NCBI RefSeq assembly: GCF_958979055.1
Contig: NC_084889.1
Span: 806,001 to 870,000, forward strand
Source: Alnus glutinosa
Lineage: Eukaryota; Streptophyta; Magnoliopsida; Fagales; Betulaceae
Direction: 5' to 3'
DNA: 64,000 bases
Shown: piece by piece, positions 23,887 through 35,364 of the stretch
Layout: each line of letters begins with the position of its first letter
How positions within the stretch are numbered: the stretch's first letter is position 1
Notes under the pieces: generated by a model
The model's database searches: none
What the model saw: only the letters and a program-made list of their open reading frames with translations
Told to the model about the DNA's origin: nothing
Position numbers and translations under genes: made by a program

Positions 23887-25098
23887 GGCTAGCCGCCTAG
23901 CCTATTGACAACCTATAGCTAGTAACTTTACAAAAAATGGCATCCTTTTGTGATTTGACACAACTTTACCAACAATAGCTAATAATTTTTTTTTTCTTTT
24001 TTATATTTATATTTTTAATTTTAATTTAGTCTTTTACAAATTACTTGCTGTGGTACAAAAAATTTATTAAGGATCCATGTGGTAAATTATAATTACGAAT
24101 TATTCTCTGAACCCGTTTTTCGTCCACCAAATTAACAAATTTCGTTATTTTGCCACATCATATTCAATAAAAAATCGACATGTGTCCATTACAATAAAAA
24201 ATATATTTTATTCACCTCAATCATATTTATTTGAGCATCGGAATTATCTCTCGCGTCTCACTCTAACAAACATTTGTGCTAATCTTTCCCCTTTTTAAGC
24301 ATGTGCTTTGGATCGCTACTTTAGCCCACAGTCAACTTCTCTAGCTAATTATATATCTTTTAATTAAATAATTTTCATGTTGATTAATTGACTTTTCTTG
24401 TCATCTTCTTTGGCCCTAGTTTAAATAAAAAAATGTAACTCCATAGTTCACACCAGCCCGACGCGCAATTTCTCTGACTCGGGTAGCTTTAAAGAGTATA
24501 AAACTCTTCTTTCTTTCTTTTTTTTTTCTTTTTTTTGGTAGATTATGTAAACAAGTCAACATATATAGTTTTTCTTTTTATTTTTAAATTATTGAAATTT
24601 GACGTCTTCAATTAAGTGTTAGACCAACTTTTTATCCCCATCGTAACAAGTAAAGGCTGATGTGGTAACACTAACAGCTGTGTCAGCTCATAGTCATAGC
24701 TAGCTAAAACCCATTAACGACGTTGTTGCAATTGTGACTAATGTCGCTTGTTACTTTTTCTTCTTTCTAACAAAACTTTTTCTTCTTCAACTCATTTATT
24801 TTTCAATTCAACTGACATATATAGAAACCAAGTGAAATTTAGTGCCAGCCAGGTGTCACTTGGAGCATGTCTGCATCTGATTTTGCATCCTTGTGATTGG
24901 ATTATTTATCTAGAAATCCAATGGACAAGGGGGAAAATAGAGGAAAAAAAAATGAAAATCCCAATAAAAAAAATGTTATAAATCCAAATTAAATTAATTC
25001 AATTGAGTTTGGATCAGGGTTCTTTGAAATTCTTAAAATAGTGACTATTCATTTTAAATGAATGGATGTGATTTTGCCACATCATCTATTTTAGGACC

Positions 25099-25151
<53 letters not shown>

Positions 25152-25769
25152 TTCTTATAATTCATGAGAGTTTGGGACGTACAGCCACTTTATTACATAT
25201 TGAAGAGGTAGACTGACAAAACAGTAAAATAGGTCGAATACATTTAAACGATAATTTAAATTTATAGAAATCAAGATAAGTCATCCATAGATAGTGCCGA
25301 TGATGAGTTGTCTTCATCCTTCTGCACATTATCTTCACTTGAATTCTTCACATTTCTGTACGGATTGGCCACAACATCCCTATTGATGTTTGAAGATTAG
25401 CCTTAACAGGAGGGCCAACCATAGAGAAACCTTAGGAGTGGTTTGTGGTTTGGCACCCTCTCAAGCCTTGAGGGAGGTGGTCGACCATTCTTGAATCCGA
25501 CCATTTTTAAGGCTTTTTGATGGTGTTCAACCACCCTTGGAGTGGTATGTCTACCCTCTTTGGGTGGATGGCCCCAAAGAAACCATATTTTTAATTTTAA
25601 TTTTTCTTTTTTCAAAATGGATAACGTGAAAAAATTACAGTAGTTCAATTACACTTTTAAGAATTGCATACGTCTATAATTCTTAAGAATGACATGAATT
25701 GTTATCCATTGAGATTGTGCAGACTCACTTCAAGCTCAATCCTTTTTATGCCTAGGTGGAAAGCATTAA
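23887..25769. other. Spacer with transposon-arm relic
   Basis: About 24,040-24,200 resembles one arm of the foldback family at 5,020 (CATGTGGTAAA..., AATTAACRAATT, TCCGTC/TCGTCCACC words) and is probably a relic. A long A-run spans 25,110-25,148. At 25,420-25,580 there are GGTGGTCGACCA-like palindromic words, like the cores of the transposons described below. Confidence 0.4.
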
Positions 25770-26491
25770 AGGCTCGTTCAGTTTGCGGACTAGACTCCAG
25801 GAATGGAATGACTATTCCTATGAAATAGTCATTCTTATGTTTGGTATGAGTCTATTCTTTGGAATACCTATTCCCATTGGAATACTCATTCCCTTATGAA
25901 GAGGAATACATATTCCTCTAAAAAATGAGAGGAATAGTTATTCCAATAAGAATAGACTAGATTTTCCAAAAAACACACAATTAATTATTTTTTATTCTCT
26001 TTCAGTTTTTTTTTTTTTTTGAAAAAAGTGTGAAAATTCAAAATCCCACCCCCTTAACGTTGGCTGGCCGACCACCCCAATGGGCGGTCGGCCAGCCACA
26101 AATGGCTCCGGGGGTGGTTGCACCACCCTCGGGGCGATTTGGGGGTGACACAGGCCACCTCCGAATGGGCTTCGAGGGTGGCCGCGGCCCACTCCGCGGC
26201 CACCCCCTATATATTTTGTGGGTGGCCGACCACCAATTGTGGTGGTCGGCCATCCTATAGTTTTCAATTTTTTATTTTATAATTTAAGTTTTTATTTTTT
26301 TTATTTATTATTTTTAAAATTTATATAATGTGGGGTTTTTTTTAGTAATTTTGATTGTATTCCAATTAATGTATATTAGTTGTTACCAAACTAAAGATTA
26401 AGAATAATCATTCAATTCCATCAACTTCTATTCCTAGGAATAGCTATTCATTTTCCTAATGGAATAGTCATTCTGCAAACCAAACGAGGCC
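25770..26491. mobile_element. PIF/Harbinger-like non-autonomous element with GC-rich palindromic core
   Basis: The ends are inverted (AGGCTCGTTCAGTTTGC against GGCCTCGTTTGGTTTGC on the other strand). Subterminal ATTCC/GGAAT words run inward from each end. TAA flanks both ends (25,767-25,769 and 26,492-26,494), the 3-bp duplication typical of PIF/Harbinger. The core (26,045-26,260) is GC-rich, made of GGTCGGCC and GGTGGTCGGCC palindromes. Open frames through the core are repeat translations. Confidence 0.65.
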
Positions 26492-26647
26492 TAAAGCATT
26501 TTTTTTCGAATTACTTTTGTAATTTAAAATTGCTAACAATTTAAATAACAAATATAAGAGTCATAGGAAGCCTACAACTCTCTCAAATTTACTGTGAATT
26601 ACTAAACAAAATATCTAAACAAGTGCACACCAACACATGTACATTAA

Positions 26648-26864
26648 GGCCTTGTTTGGTAAGGGAGGGGGAATTGGTAGTGGGAGTTGGAAGTGATAGA
26701 CGTAATATAAAGTAAAAAGAATTTATATAAAAAAGTAAAAAAAAAATTATTTTATAGTGAATTTTTTTATTTAAATAATAATAATAAATTATTGATGTGA
26801 TATAAAGTTAAAATATTTGAAAGTTAATTGTTTTTGGTATAAATAAATAGCCCTAAACAAGCCC
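26648..26864. mobile_element. Tourist-like MITE (217 bp)
   Basis: Starts GGCCTTGTTTGGTAA and ends with the inverse GCCCTAAACAAGCCC. TAA occurs on both sides (26,645-26,647 and 26,865-26,867). The interior is AT-rich and non-coding. Confidence 0.65.
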
Positions 26865-27148
26865 TAAACGCTTTTTTTTTATCCGAGTGGAATGCTATGA
26901 GCTGAAAGACTGAAACTTCAATTGTTGGTCAACTTTTCTTTCAATCTTTTTACTTACAAAAAAGAAAAAAGAAAAAAACTTGTTCTTGTTATTGAAGACA
27001 GGAATCCCTGGTGAAAACGCAGGAAGAAGAGGAACATTCAATTTTCCTGCCCAGAAGCCAGAGCTTAGAGCTCTTTAATGCCCTAAGAACAATTCAAAGA
27101 AACCAATCTAGAACATATATAGAGAGCTGAGATTAGCTGTCAGAGCAA

Positions 27149-27413
27149 AGAACCTGTTTGGCAACCCATTGCCAAATTTTCAATTTCCTTTTCACTTCTT
27201 TAAAAAAAAAATCAAATAAAAAACATTCTAACTTTTTTACACTTTTTACATCATATCAATAATTTTTTATTACTATTCAAATAAAAAAATTCACTACAAA
27301 ACAAAATTTTTTCACTTTTCTATAAAATATTCACCAATTTTATATCCCATCAATCACTTCTTATTACTATTCAAATCAATATTTCATTTTACACTTACTT
27401 ACCAAACAGTGCC
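27149..27413. mobile_element. MITE-like element with CTGTTTGG ends
   Basis: Inverted ends AACCTGTTTGGCAA and TTACCAAACAGTGCC enclose an AT-rich, non-coding interior. Target duplication not clear, so the class is open. Confidence 0.45.
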
Positions 27414-27961
27414 TTTATATTTGTCTACCCCCTTCCTTTACATGTACCAGCCTCATCGTCATCATTCATCATCATCTCCAAACACAGGGACCACAAAGCA
27501 CCGTACACAGGCTAGCTACCTACCTACCTACAAGCCCAACCTACACACGCCATGCAGGCTACAGCCTACAAGTCTAATAATCCCCCACACTTCCCTTTCA
27601 CCTTATTAAAGTCATACCGGAGTTACTGCCTCGCATTGATAACCCAATAAAAATGTTACAGAATATCACATATTAAGCAGATTTCAGGTTTAGTCTTCCC
27701 GAGCTGCGTGGGTTGTTTTGTCCTTCAAGAATCCAAATGAAATTATTTCTTGGTATTTAGAAGTGTAATCATACATTTCGCACTCATTTAATGACAATTA
27801 TTTCATACATGTTGTTAGTAATGTATTTTAAGTAATTTTTTTCTTTATTTTTTTAAAGTGATTTACATAAAAAATCACTTAAAATATGTTACGTCAATTG
27901 AAGTAAAATGAGTGTGAAGATAAAATAGTTATAGGTCTCGTTTGCACCGAGTAATCTAAAA
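27414..27961. other. Spacer between transposons, no gene seen
   Basis: Unique AT-rich DNA. The frame at 27,409-27,609 is Thr/Ser/Pro-rich with no recognisable domain. Confidence 0.4.
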
Positions 27962-28882
27962 TAGGCTTGGCAATTCGGGTCGGCAGGTCGAGTTCGTGTC
28001 GACCAGGCTGACCCGATTACACAATCGGGTCTAACACGAATCCGACCCGATTATTAATCGGATTGAAAATTTGAAACCGAACACGACCCACCTGCCAAAC
28101 GTGTTACCCGAACACGACCCGGGTAACACGTTTACTTTCAACCAAACCCCGATTGTTCAGAGAAATAGAGAACCCAATGTTTATCAAAACAAAACCAATA
28201 ACAGCGCTAACAAATCTAAGGGAAAATTCGCCTAAATCGGCACGATTAAGCTCTGAAAACAGGTCAATTCGTGAGGCTGTGAGGCTATGTGAATGTTGAT
28301 TCGTCAAAGGAGGTGTGAAAGTGAGAACAAAAAACTCACAAGAAAAGATATGCGAGTCGTGAGTCTTCCGGCGGTCGTGAGTCAAGCTCTTCCGGTCGTG
28401 AATTAGACGTGGTCTGTCTTCCGTTCTCCTCCCTCGTCGGTTCCGGTTTTGAATCAGACAGAAGCTCTTCCGGCGGGCGTGGGTCTGTCATCTTCTGAGG
28501 GCAAGTCAAGCTCCTCCGACGGTCGTAAGTCTGTCTTCGGTTCTCCTCCTTTGCTGGTTTCGATTTTGCTACCTTCGGTGGCCCTGGATGTCCCTCCGGC
28601 GCCGGTTAAGCCTTTAGCAGTTTCTGGCTAGGGAGAGAGACCTAGGGTTCGTTTCAGCCAGATTTCACATTTCAGGCTTTCATTCTTTCAAGTTTCAGCA
28701 TTCTCTTTCTTTTTTGAAGTTTTCGGGTTTTTTTTTTTTAAAAAAAATGGGTTATAATCGTGTTAGAATTGGGTCGACCCGATTATGACCTGAACCCGAT
28801 AATAACAAACTCAAACCCATTTTTTTTTTTTTTTTTTTTTTCATATCGAGTTCGCGAATCGTATCAAAAATTGACAAGCCTA
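27962..28882. mobile_element. hAT-like non-autonomous element (921 bp)
   Basis: Ends TAGGCTTGGCAATT and AATTGACAAGCCTA form a terminal inverted repeat. They are bounded by 8-bp near-duplicates ATCTAAAA and ATATAAAA (7 of 8 match), as for hAT. Subterminal regions are rich in GGGTCGACCCGATT-type words. The centre (about 28,140-28,690) is non-repetitive and more GC-rich; it may be captured host DNA, but no protein was recognised. Confidence 0.65.
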
Positions 28883-29581
28883 ATATAAAATGTAAAACTT
28901 CTTTGTTCAGGACAAGTAAGTTATGTAATCTCTTCTCTTAGACTGTCGAGCAGCATTATAACTGAAAATCCGAACCCAAATTTAGAAACTCGCAAGACAA
29001 ACTAGTTCTAGTAAATTGTTCTCGCCATGTCTATTGGAGTAGTTCCTGCTAGATGTGTCTTGTACGTATTACATCTAGTATCTACAAAATGTCAAAGAAG
29101 TTTATGTACGTACTCTTCTATTTTTGTATAATTTTTTTCATAAGCACATTTAATTTTGGAGAGTATTTCTATTTTTGTATAATTAATATCACGCTTATAC
29201 TTCAAAACAAAATTAATATCATGTTTAATTCTCATTTTCGTAAAATATTATTCTAAAATGAATGATGAGAGGTGTTCACAAAAGGTAAAATTCAGAGTTA
29301 GGAAGTAGAAATTTTACACTAGGAGAAAATTAAGATCAAATTCCTGTTACATTTAAAAGGTAAACTTCAAAGACTCGAGACTTCTCCAATTAAGAGTCAG
29401 ACACACCTACAGGAAACAAATCCAAGAATAGAGCTATCAATATTTGTACCAGAAAAACCCACCAAAATCCATCAACACCATAGCTCTGAAATCCCAAAGA
29501 GGCCACAAAAAGGGAATTCTGATTCGAATTCGCATCAACCAACTTGGTTCTTGTGTTGGGTTCAAGCACATTGAGCTCTTG
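28883..29581. other. Spacer and 3' region of the PII-2-like gene
   Basis: AT-rich. The stretch from roughly 29,380 to the stop is a plausible 3' UTR of the minus-strand LRR gene. No other gene seen. Confidence 0.45.
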
Positions 29582-31609
29582 CTAGCATGGTTTCACTCCA
29601 TACGGAACATGGCTAGCTGACATTAACCCAACCGGGTAACAAAGATTTGGGTTGTTCCAGGCTCCAAACCTCCTCCCCATTTTCCCATAAAACTCTGCAG
29701 AGAATTTAAGCTCTCCTGTCAGATTGTTACCATTTAGGTAGAGTGCACTAATGCAAGGCAGAGTAGCTAGCTTTGGAGACAGCTTGCTTGTGAGGTTGTT
29801 GTCACCAAGACCCAGAAATCTCAATCTCTTTAATTTTGATATGGACTCGGGAATCTCCCCTGTCAAGCCAACGTTAGAGAGATCCAAAATGACCAACTTG
29901 TGTAGGTTTGACCACTCTAAGTTCATGAGGTCTCCACCTATGGGGTTGTTGGACAAGACCAGCTCTTCCAAGGAACACACCCCCTGAAGTGACTGGGTCA
30001 ACCCACCAGAAAATTTGTTGTTTCTAAGGTCCAAAAGGGTCAGATTCTCCAACCTACAAATCTCACTTGGTAGCATCCCTTCCAATTGATTGTTGCTCAA
30101 GTCGAGCTTCAAAAGTGATGTTAACCCTCCAAGAGTGAATGGCAAAGGCCCAGATAGTGTATTCCTACTTAAATCAAATATTAGCAGCTGAGTCAACCCG
30201 CCAAAACTATCAGGAATGCGACCAGTAAACCAGTTCCCAGTAAGAACTAGACGCTTTAAGTTGATCAAGTTGCCAATATTTATTGGTAATTCCCCTGTTA
30301 ATCCATTTTCTAATAGCACTAAAGATTGGAGCTTCACGAGGTGGGCACCAAAGCTGGTAGGAATTTGTCCAATGAGGCCAGGATTCGATCGGAACTCTAA
30401 TGACTCCAAGCTGCCAGCAAGTTTCTCCCAGCCATTGGAGGGAATGGCAATGGGATGTCTGCGGGGTGAGACGAAGCAATTCAAGAATGAGAGAGTTTTG
30501 AGGTGCTTAAGCTCAAATAGTTGTGGTCTAAATTCCGGATTTTTGGCACAACCAAGAGAATTGTCATGAACAGGTCCAATATTCAAGGCAGTCACATACC
30601 AAAGCCCGTCAAACAGATCACAAGAGACATCCTGTAGAAGAAATATATTCATGTGAAAATTGAACTTCAACAGTTGGTAAGAAATAGTGGCTACAATGAT
30701 CTACTAAGGATGAAAAGTGGGTACTGAACTGGTAATAATCCTCTGTATGGGACAGGAAAGAATGCATGTGTGCAAAAGATGTGGTTTCCAGAACTTGAAA
30801 GTTTTTCATTTTGTGAGCCAAATCTCACTAAAGTGCTCTAGACCTGCCATTTTCCATTTTCGGCTTTCTTCAGAATATTAACCAGTTCCCAGTAACATTG
30901 TGGGCTAGAGACAAGTCCTCCATCTAAGAGTAGAGTAACCAAATGGCAAATGATTGAAGTGTATCTGAAATATTACTAAGTTATCATAATTTCATGAAAA
31001 AGAGTGCTAGTTTTCTATGTCCGGCAGCTGACAAAAAATGCTTCGTTCTGTTTCTGATACAATGATGATCATAATGATGATGATCATAACAATAATTAGG
31101 ATCGATGGTCATGATGATGATTATGATCTTTCTAGGTGTCTTAATGTTAATGGGTTTATTCTATCGAAAAGAAATTCATAATTCACATTCTATTTTCAAA
31201 TAAGTTGAATTCTTTGACATAAAAAGGCCATGATTTTGAGTGTCCAAAGTACAGCCATATAGATGAATACTCAATAGCTTTTAACTGTGAACGAGAAACT
31301 GAACTGGTTCTGTTCTTTTACCCCATGTAAAGGAAAGAGGTAGTCACAAGGCAGTTTTGCAATTCCACAGTGCAGATAGGTGGGAGCAAAGAGTACCTGT
31401 ATAGGAGTCCACCCACAGGGATCTGGGAATAGACCTGAGCCATTCCACCAATTACCCACAAACCCCTGTACAGCAGAGTACAGAGCTTCCTTCTCTGTTT
31501 TCTCCATTGGAGCTACATGAACGTCTGCTTCTCCCAAGCACCAAGCAACCAAACAGAAGATGAAGACAGGAGAAATGGCATTGTTGATGGTAATGAAGCT
31601 CTTCATCAT
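29582..31609 (-). CDS. PII-2: PII-2-like secreted leucine-rich-repeat protein
   Basis: Two exons, 31,397-31,609 and 29,582-30,631, joined by a GT-AG intron, encode 420 aa. Exon 1 has a signal peptide (residues 1-27) and the conserved KEALYSAVQGFVGNWWNGS...PDPCGWTPIQ segment. Exon 2 continues VSCDLFDGLWYVTALNIGP, then about ten LRRs (roughly 110-380) of the plant extracellular LxxLxLxxNxLTGxIP type. The C-terminus HVPYGVKPC lacks a kinase or transmembrane segment. Length and domain order match Arabidopsis PIRIFORMOSPORA INDICA-INSENSITIVE 2, needed for the growth benefit from a root endophyte. The role here is inferred. A frameshifted copy of its promoter and exon 1 lies at 34,555-35,010. Confidence 0.88.
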
Positions 31610-32631
31610 GGATATTCAAAATCTTCCAAACCCAAAAAGAAAATGGACCACAGCAAGCTCGATGCAGAAGAAAATAGGGGAACCCGGATTACTGAAGAAG
31701 CCTGGCTTGAATTTAAGCGAACATTCAAGCGATTCAATAGCATAGGCCTTTCATTTTCTATCCATAAAAGCAAAATGGGATATTTTTGTTGTTATAAAGT
31801 TTGTGATATGGGAGTAAGATAAGAAATAGACCCAGAAGAGCAATGAACATAGGACACAAATCCAACAACGCAGATGTGAATTATGAATATCAAAATGAAC
31901 ATCCACAGGAGTTTGTTTCTTTAGAAAATCAGTGGTTTTTTAGAAAACCCAGATAGAAATGAGCGAGGAAGGTCCAAAGAAAAAATGTTGAAGGAAGAAG
32001 GTAAATCAAAGTAAGAAACCTGAGGCCTTTCTTGCTTGTGTTTATGGAAAAGCTAAGGAAGTATATCATATATAGCAGAGAAAGCCCAATATCTAAGCAC
32101 AGTTCTCGAAGCTCAATGTAATAATAGTAATGGCAATAGTAATAAAATCGGAATAGTTGTAACTGGAGGGCTTCATAGTGAAAGCGAAAGGTAGGGTTGC
32201 TCATTATACGACTCTGCTTTTGCACCCTTGTGAACATTGATTATTCATGTCTATCAATTGTCATAATTAATTTGTTTTGATATAATAGCTTCCTAGCTAG
32301 AGATACGGTCAAAGGGTGTGGTAGTTGGGAGCTTGGGAGAGAGATATATGGTTGAAGATATGGTTAAGGTTGTGGGATTAGTTAGGGTTTAGAAGGTGTT
32401 GGGGGGACCATAATCCATTATTGGCCATGCAAAAAGAGAGATGGAAGGAAGTTCATGCAAGCCAAAGCCGGGTTTATATTTGCTTCCTTGTTCACTCTTT
32501 TTGGGCTGTTGGATTTTTAACAGTTCTCTGAAACATAGAAGAAAAGGCGCACAAAAGATCAGTGAAGAAAATCAAAGTGCGTCATTACAGCTGCTTGGCT
32601 GCAAAATGGGGATATATAGATGAGTTGAGCC

Positions 32632-32677
<46 letters not shown>

Positions 32678-34554
32678 CAACTTTTAAATTCTTGGGACAT
32701 GATGGTCATTAGATGTGCAGCCTTACTGTCTAATTGGTACTCATGTATGATGTACAACCCAAACCAGCAAAACCTAGAGGCAATGGTGGTGTACGATTAT
32801 GACCAGACACTTCTCACTTTCCAGTCTCTGAACAAAGAGGAGCCAAGACATAGGTGTATAATGATAGGTTGGAAAACAACTGAAAATGAGTTTGGACCAC
32901 CGTTGGGGGTGGACTACTAAAAAGGCATAGCCCACGCTATTCCATAATTTTCTCCACAGGCCTACCATAAGCTGACAAGTCGTTTTCCGCCTTACCTAGT
33001 TGCCTTTTCGAGGTTACCTCCTTTTTGAGAGACACAGATTCAGAGAGAACCGAGAACCAGAAAAAATCATGAGCAACAGGATTAGCTCTTTCTTTCCTAC
33101 ACAACATAAATCTCCTACGTACTTTTAATTTGGACGAGATGAAATGGCTGAGTCACTTATAATTGAAGGACAGGTTTTCAATAATAAAATTTGATTGTAA
33201 TTGATATGACAGTGTCATGTCCATTGTTACATCAGTTTATAAGTCTATGTAACATTTACGACGATAACCACTAAACAATCTAATTGTAAACGACGTGATA
33301 GACCGACAATATTACGTATACGTACATCAGTTTATAAGAGATTAATTGTAGTGAAAGTTGTTTAGTATTCTAAGATTTGACCTCACATGAAGGGAATTTT
33401 AAAATATTAATTAAATTCATAATTTCTTATACGTTTAATCTTTAAAGAAAACTAATATTTTAACCATTAGCCACTAATTAGTTCAAGAGAACGCCAGCTC
33501 TGGCTAGGTTTTCCTGCCTCAAACGTACAACTTCATTACAGTATTGTTAAGTATTCATTATGTACATAACAACTTTCTTCAGCTGGTTGGGGAGTTTTCT
33601 TTTATATATACGCTAATTAATTACAAAAATTCTAGTGAAAATTTTGAAAATTTGCCATTACGTACCCTCTTCTATATATAATTGCCTGGCTTTTCCACAA
33701 GCATTCATGCATGCAGATATCACCAACACCAAAATACCGAGGGACAGACGTTTCACATGTGCATGGGCGATCGAGCCCACACCTTGATGATCTTAAGATG
33801 GCCTGGCTTGCAATTGGGATGGGCTAGCCCAACCTGATCGATCATCAGATGAGCCTTCGGCTACATTTCAAATGATTGGCCCAGTCTTACGCAGCCTGAT
33901 TGTTGAGAATGTGCTCCTTCAAGGGCACATCATAGACGTCGGCAATAACGTAATCATTGTGAGCAGGCTTTATTTAAAAGGTGCCGAATACTAGTAATTA
34001 ATCATTTATGGATAAGATAATAAGAATGTGTTGGAAAATGAAATATAAATCAAAAGAAAAAGAAGTTGAATACACTAGCCTATATATATATATATATATA
34101 TATAACTATTGGGTTAATGATATTTGTACATACAATATTTATTGTATAAATAACAGTACTTGTCATAGCCTTGACATGAAGAACGAGACATATTGATGAC
34201 ACGTGTGAATAAACACAAACACAATGTACACGAGTTTGCACATTGTACTTTTACACATGTTTTTCTTCTTCTTCCTCTTCTTCTGTGGTTATGGTTTTTT
34301 GTCTCTTTTAACAACTTTTTTTTTTTTATATATATAAGTTAATATCATGTTACTCTTAAGCATATAAATATGGGCATGAGGATTGATGTTTTGGTTCAAA
34401 TAATCGAATTTCGAGTGAATAACACAATATATTTGAATCTTACATCTATTAAAAAATATGAAGTAAAAGATGTACATACTGTTATGTGTTCTTTTTTTTG
34501 GTGAATAAAGAACTTGAAGATATGCACGTACTCCATATATAGTTGTTAGCGTAG
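31610..34554. other. Upstream region of PII-2-like gene and spacer
   Basis: The first 300 bp are the promoter/leader duplicated at 34,690-35,010. An (AT)n run lies at 32,636-32,674 and a shorter one at 34,081-34,104. Frames at 31,929-32,237, 32,441-32,623 and 32,699-32,920 show no recognisable protein. No gene supported. Confidence 0.5.
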
Positions 34555-35010
34555 GGAAAGAAGGTTGGAGCGACATCAACGTCTGCGCGCTTCTCCCAAG
34601 CACCAAGCAACCAAACAGAAGATGAAGACTGGAGAAATGGCATTGTACGTTGATGGTAATGAAGCTCTTCATCATGGATATTCAAAATCTTCCAAACCCA
34701 AAAAGAAAATGGACCACAGCAATTAAGCTTGATCCAGAAGAATATCCATGAAGCTCTTCCTCATGGATATTCTTACTGAAGAAGCTTGGCTTGAATTTAA
34801 GGGAATATTCAAGCGATTCAGTAACATATATAGGCCGTTCATTTTAATTTCTATCCATAAAAGCAAAGCGGGATATTTTTGGAGTCATAAAGTTTGCGAT
34901 ATGGGAGTAAGATAATTAAGAATAATAGACCCAGAAGAGCAATGAACATTGGACACAAATCCAACAACCCAGATGTGAATTATGAATATCCACGTACAGG
35001 AGTTTGTTTC
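34555..35010 (-). pseudogene. Partial duplicate of PII-2-like promoter and exon 1
   Basis: This stretch aligns with about 31,500-31,915. It repeats the MMKSFITIN start, but a 4-bp insertion near 34,645 shifts the frame and a second 4-bp insertion occurs near 34,585. The copy stops before the end of exon 1 and there is no LRR exon nearby. It also has a repeated ATCCATGAAGCTCTTC piece near 34,745. It is a truncated pseudogene about 3 kb upstream of the intact gene. Confidence 0.85.
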
Positions 35011-35364
35011 TCATGGGGGTTAGATTTGTTTTCAAATTTTCTATGAATACACTTCATTTGTGAACGTGTTTTACTTTCATTTTTTGACGAATTTTTTTCT
35101 CTATGTATTATACGTTCTAGAACTTGATTTTGAATTTCGTCAACCTCCGGAGAGTAGTGATAAGGTCAACATATTTTAATCTATACGTTCTTAAGAATGA
35201 CTCAAGAAAATTTGGGAAAAGGCTGGGAAGTGTTTATTTGCTCAATGTCTAATCACAATCTCAAAAACAATGGACATTATTCCCCAAAACCCGGAAAAAA
35301 CTTCACTGCCACCCCAACGTACGCTTCCCCCTTCATTCGCTTCTTCAAATTTCCTTAATTTAAT

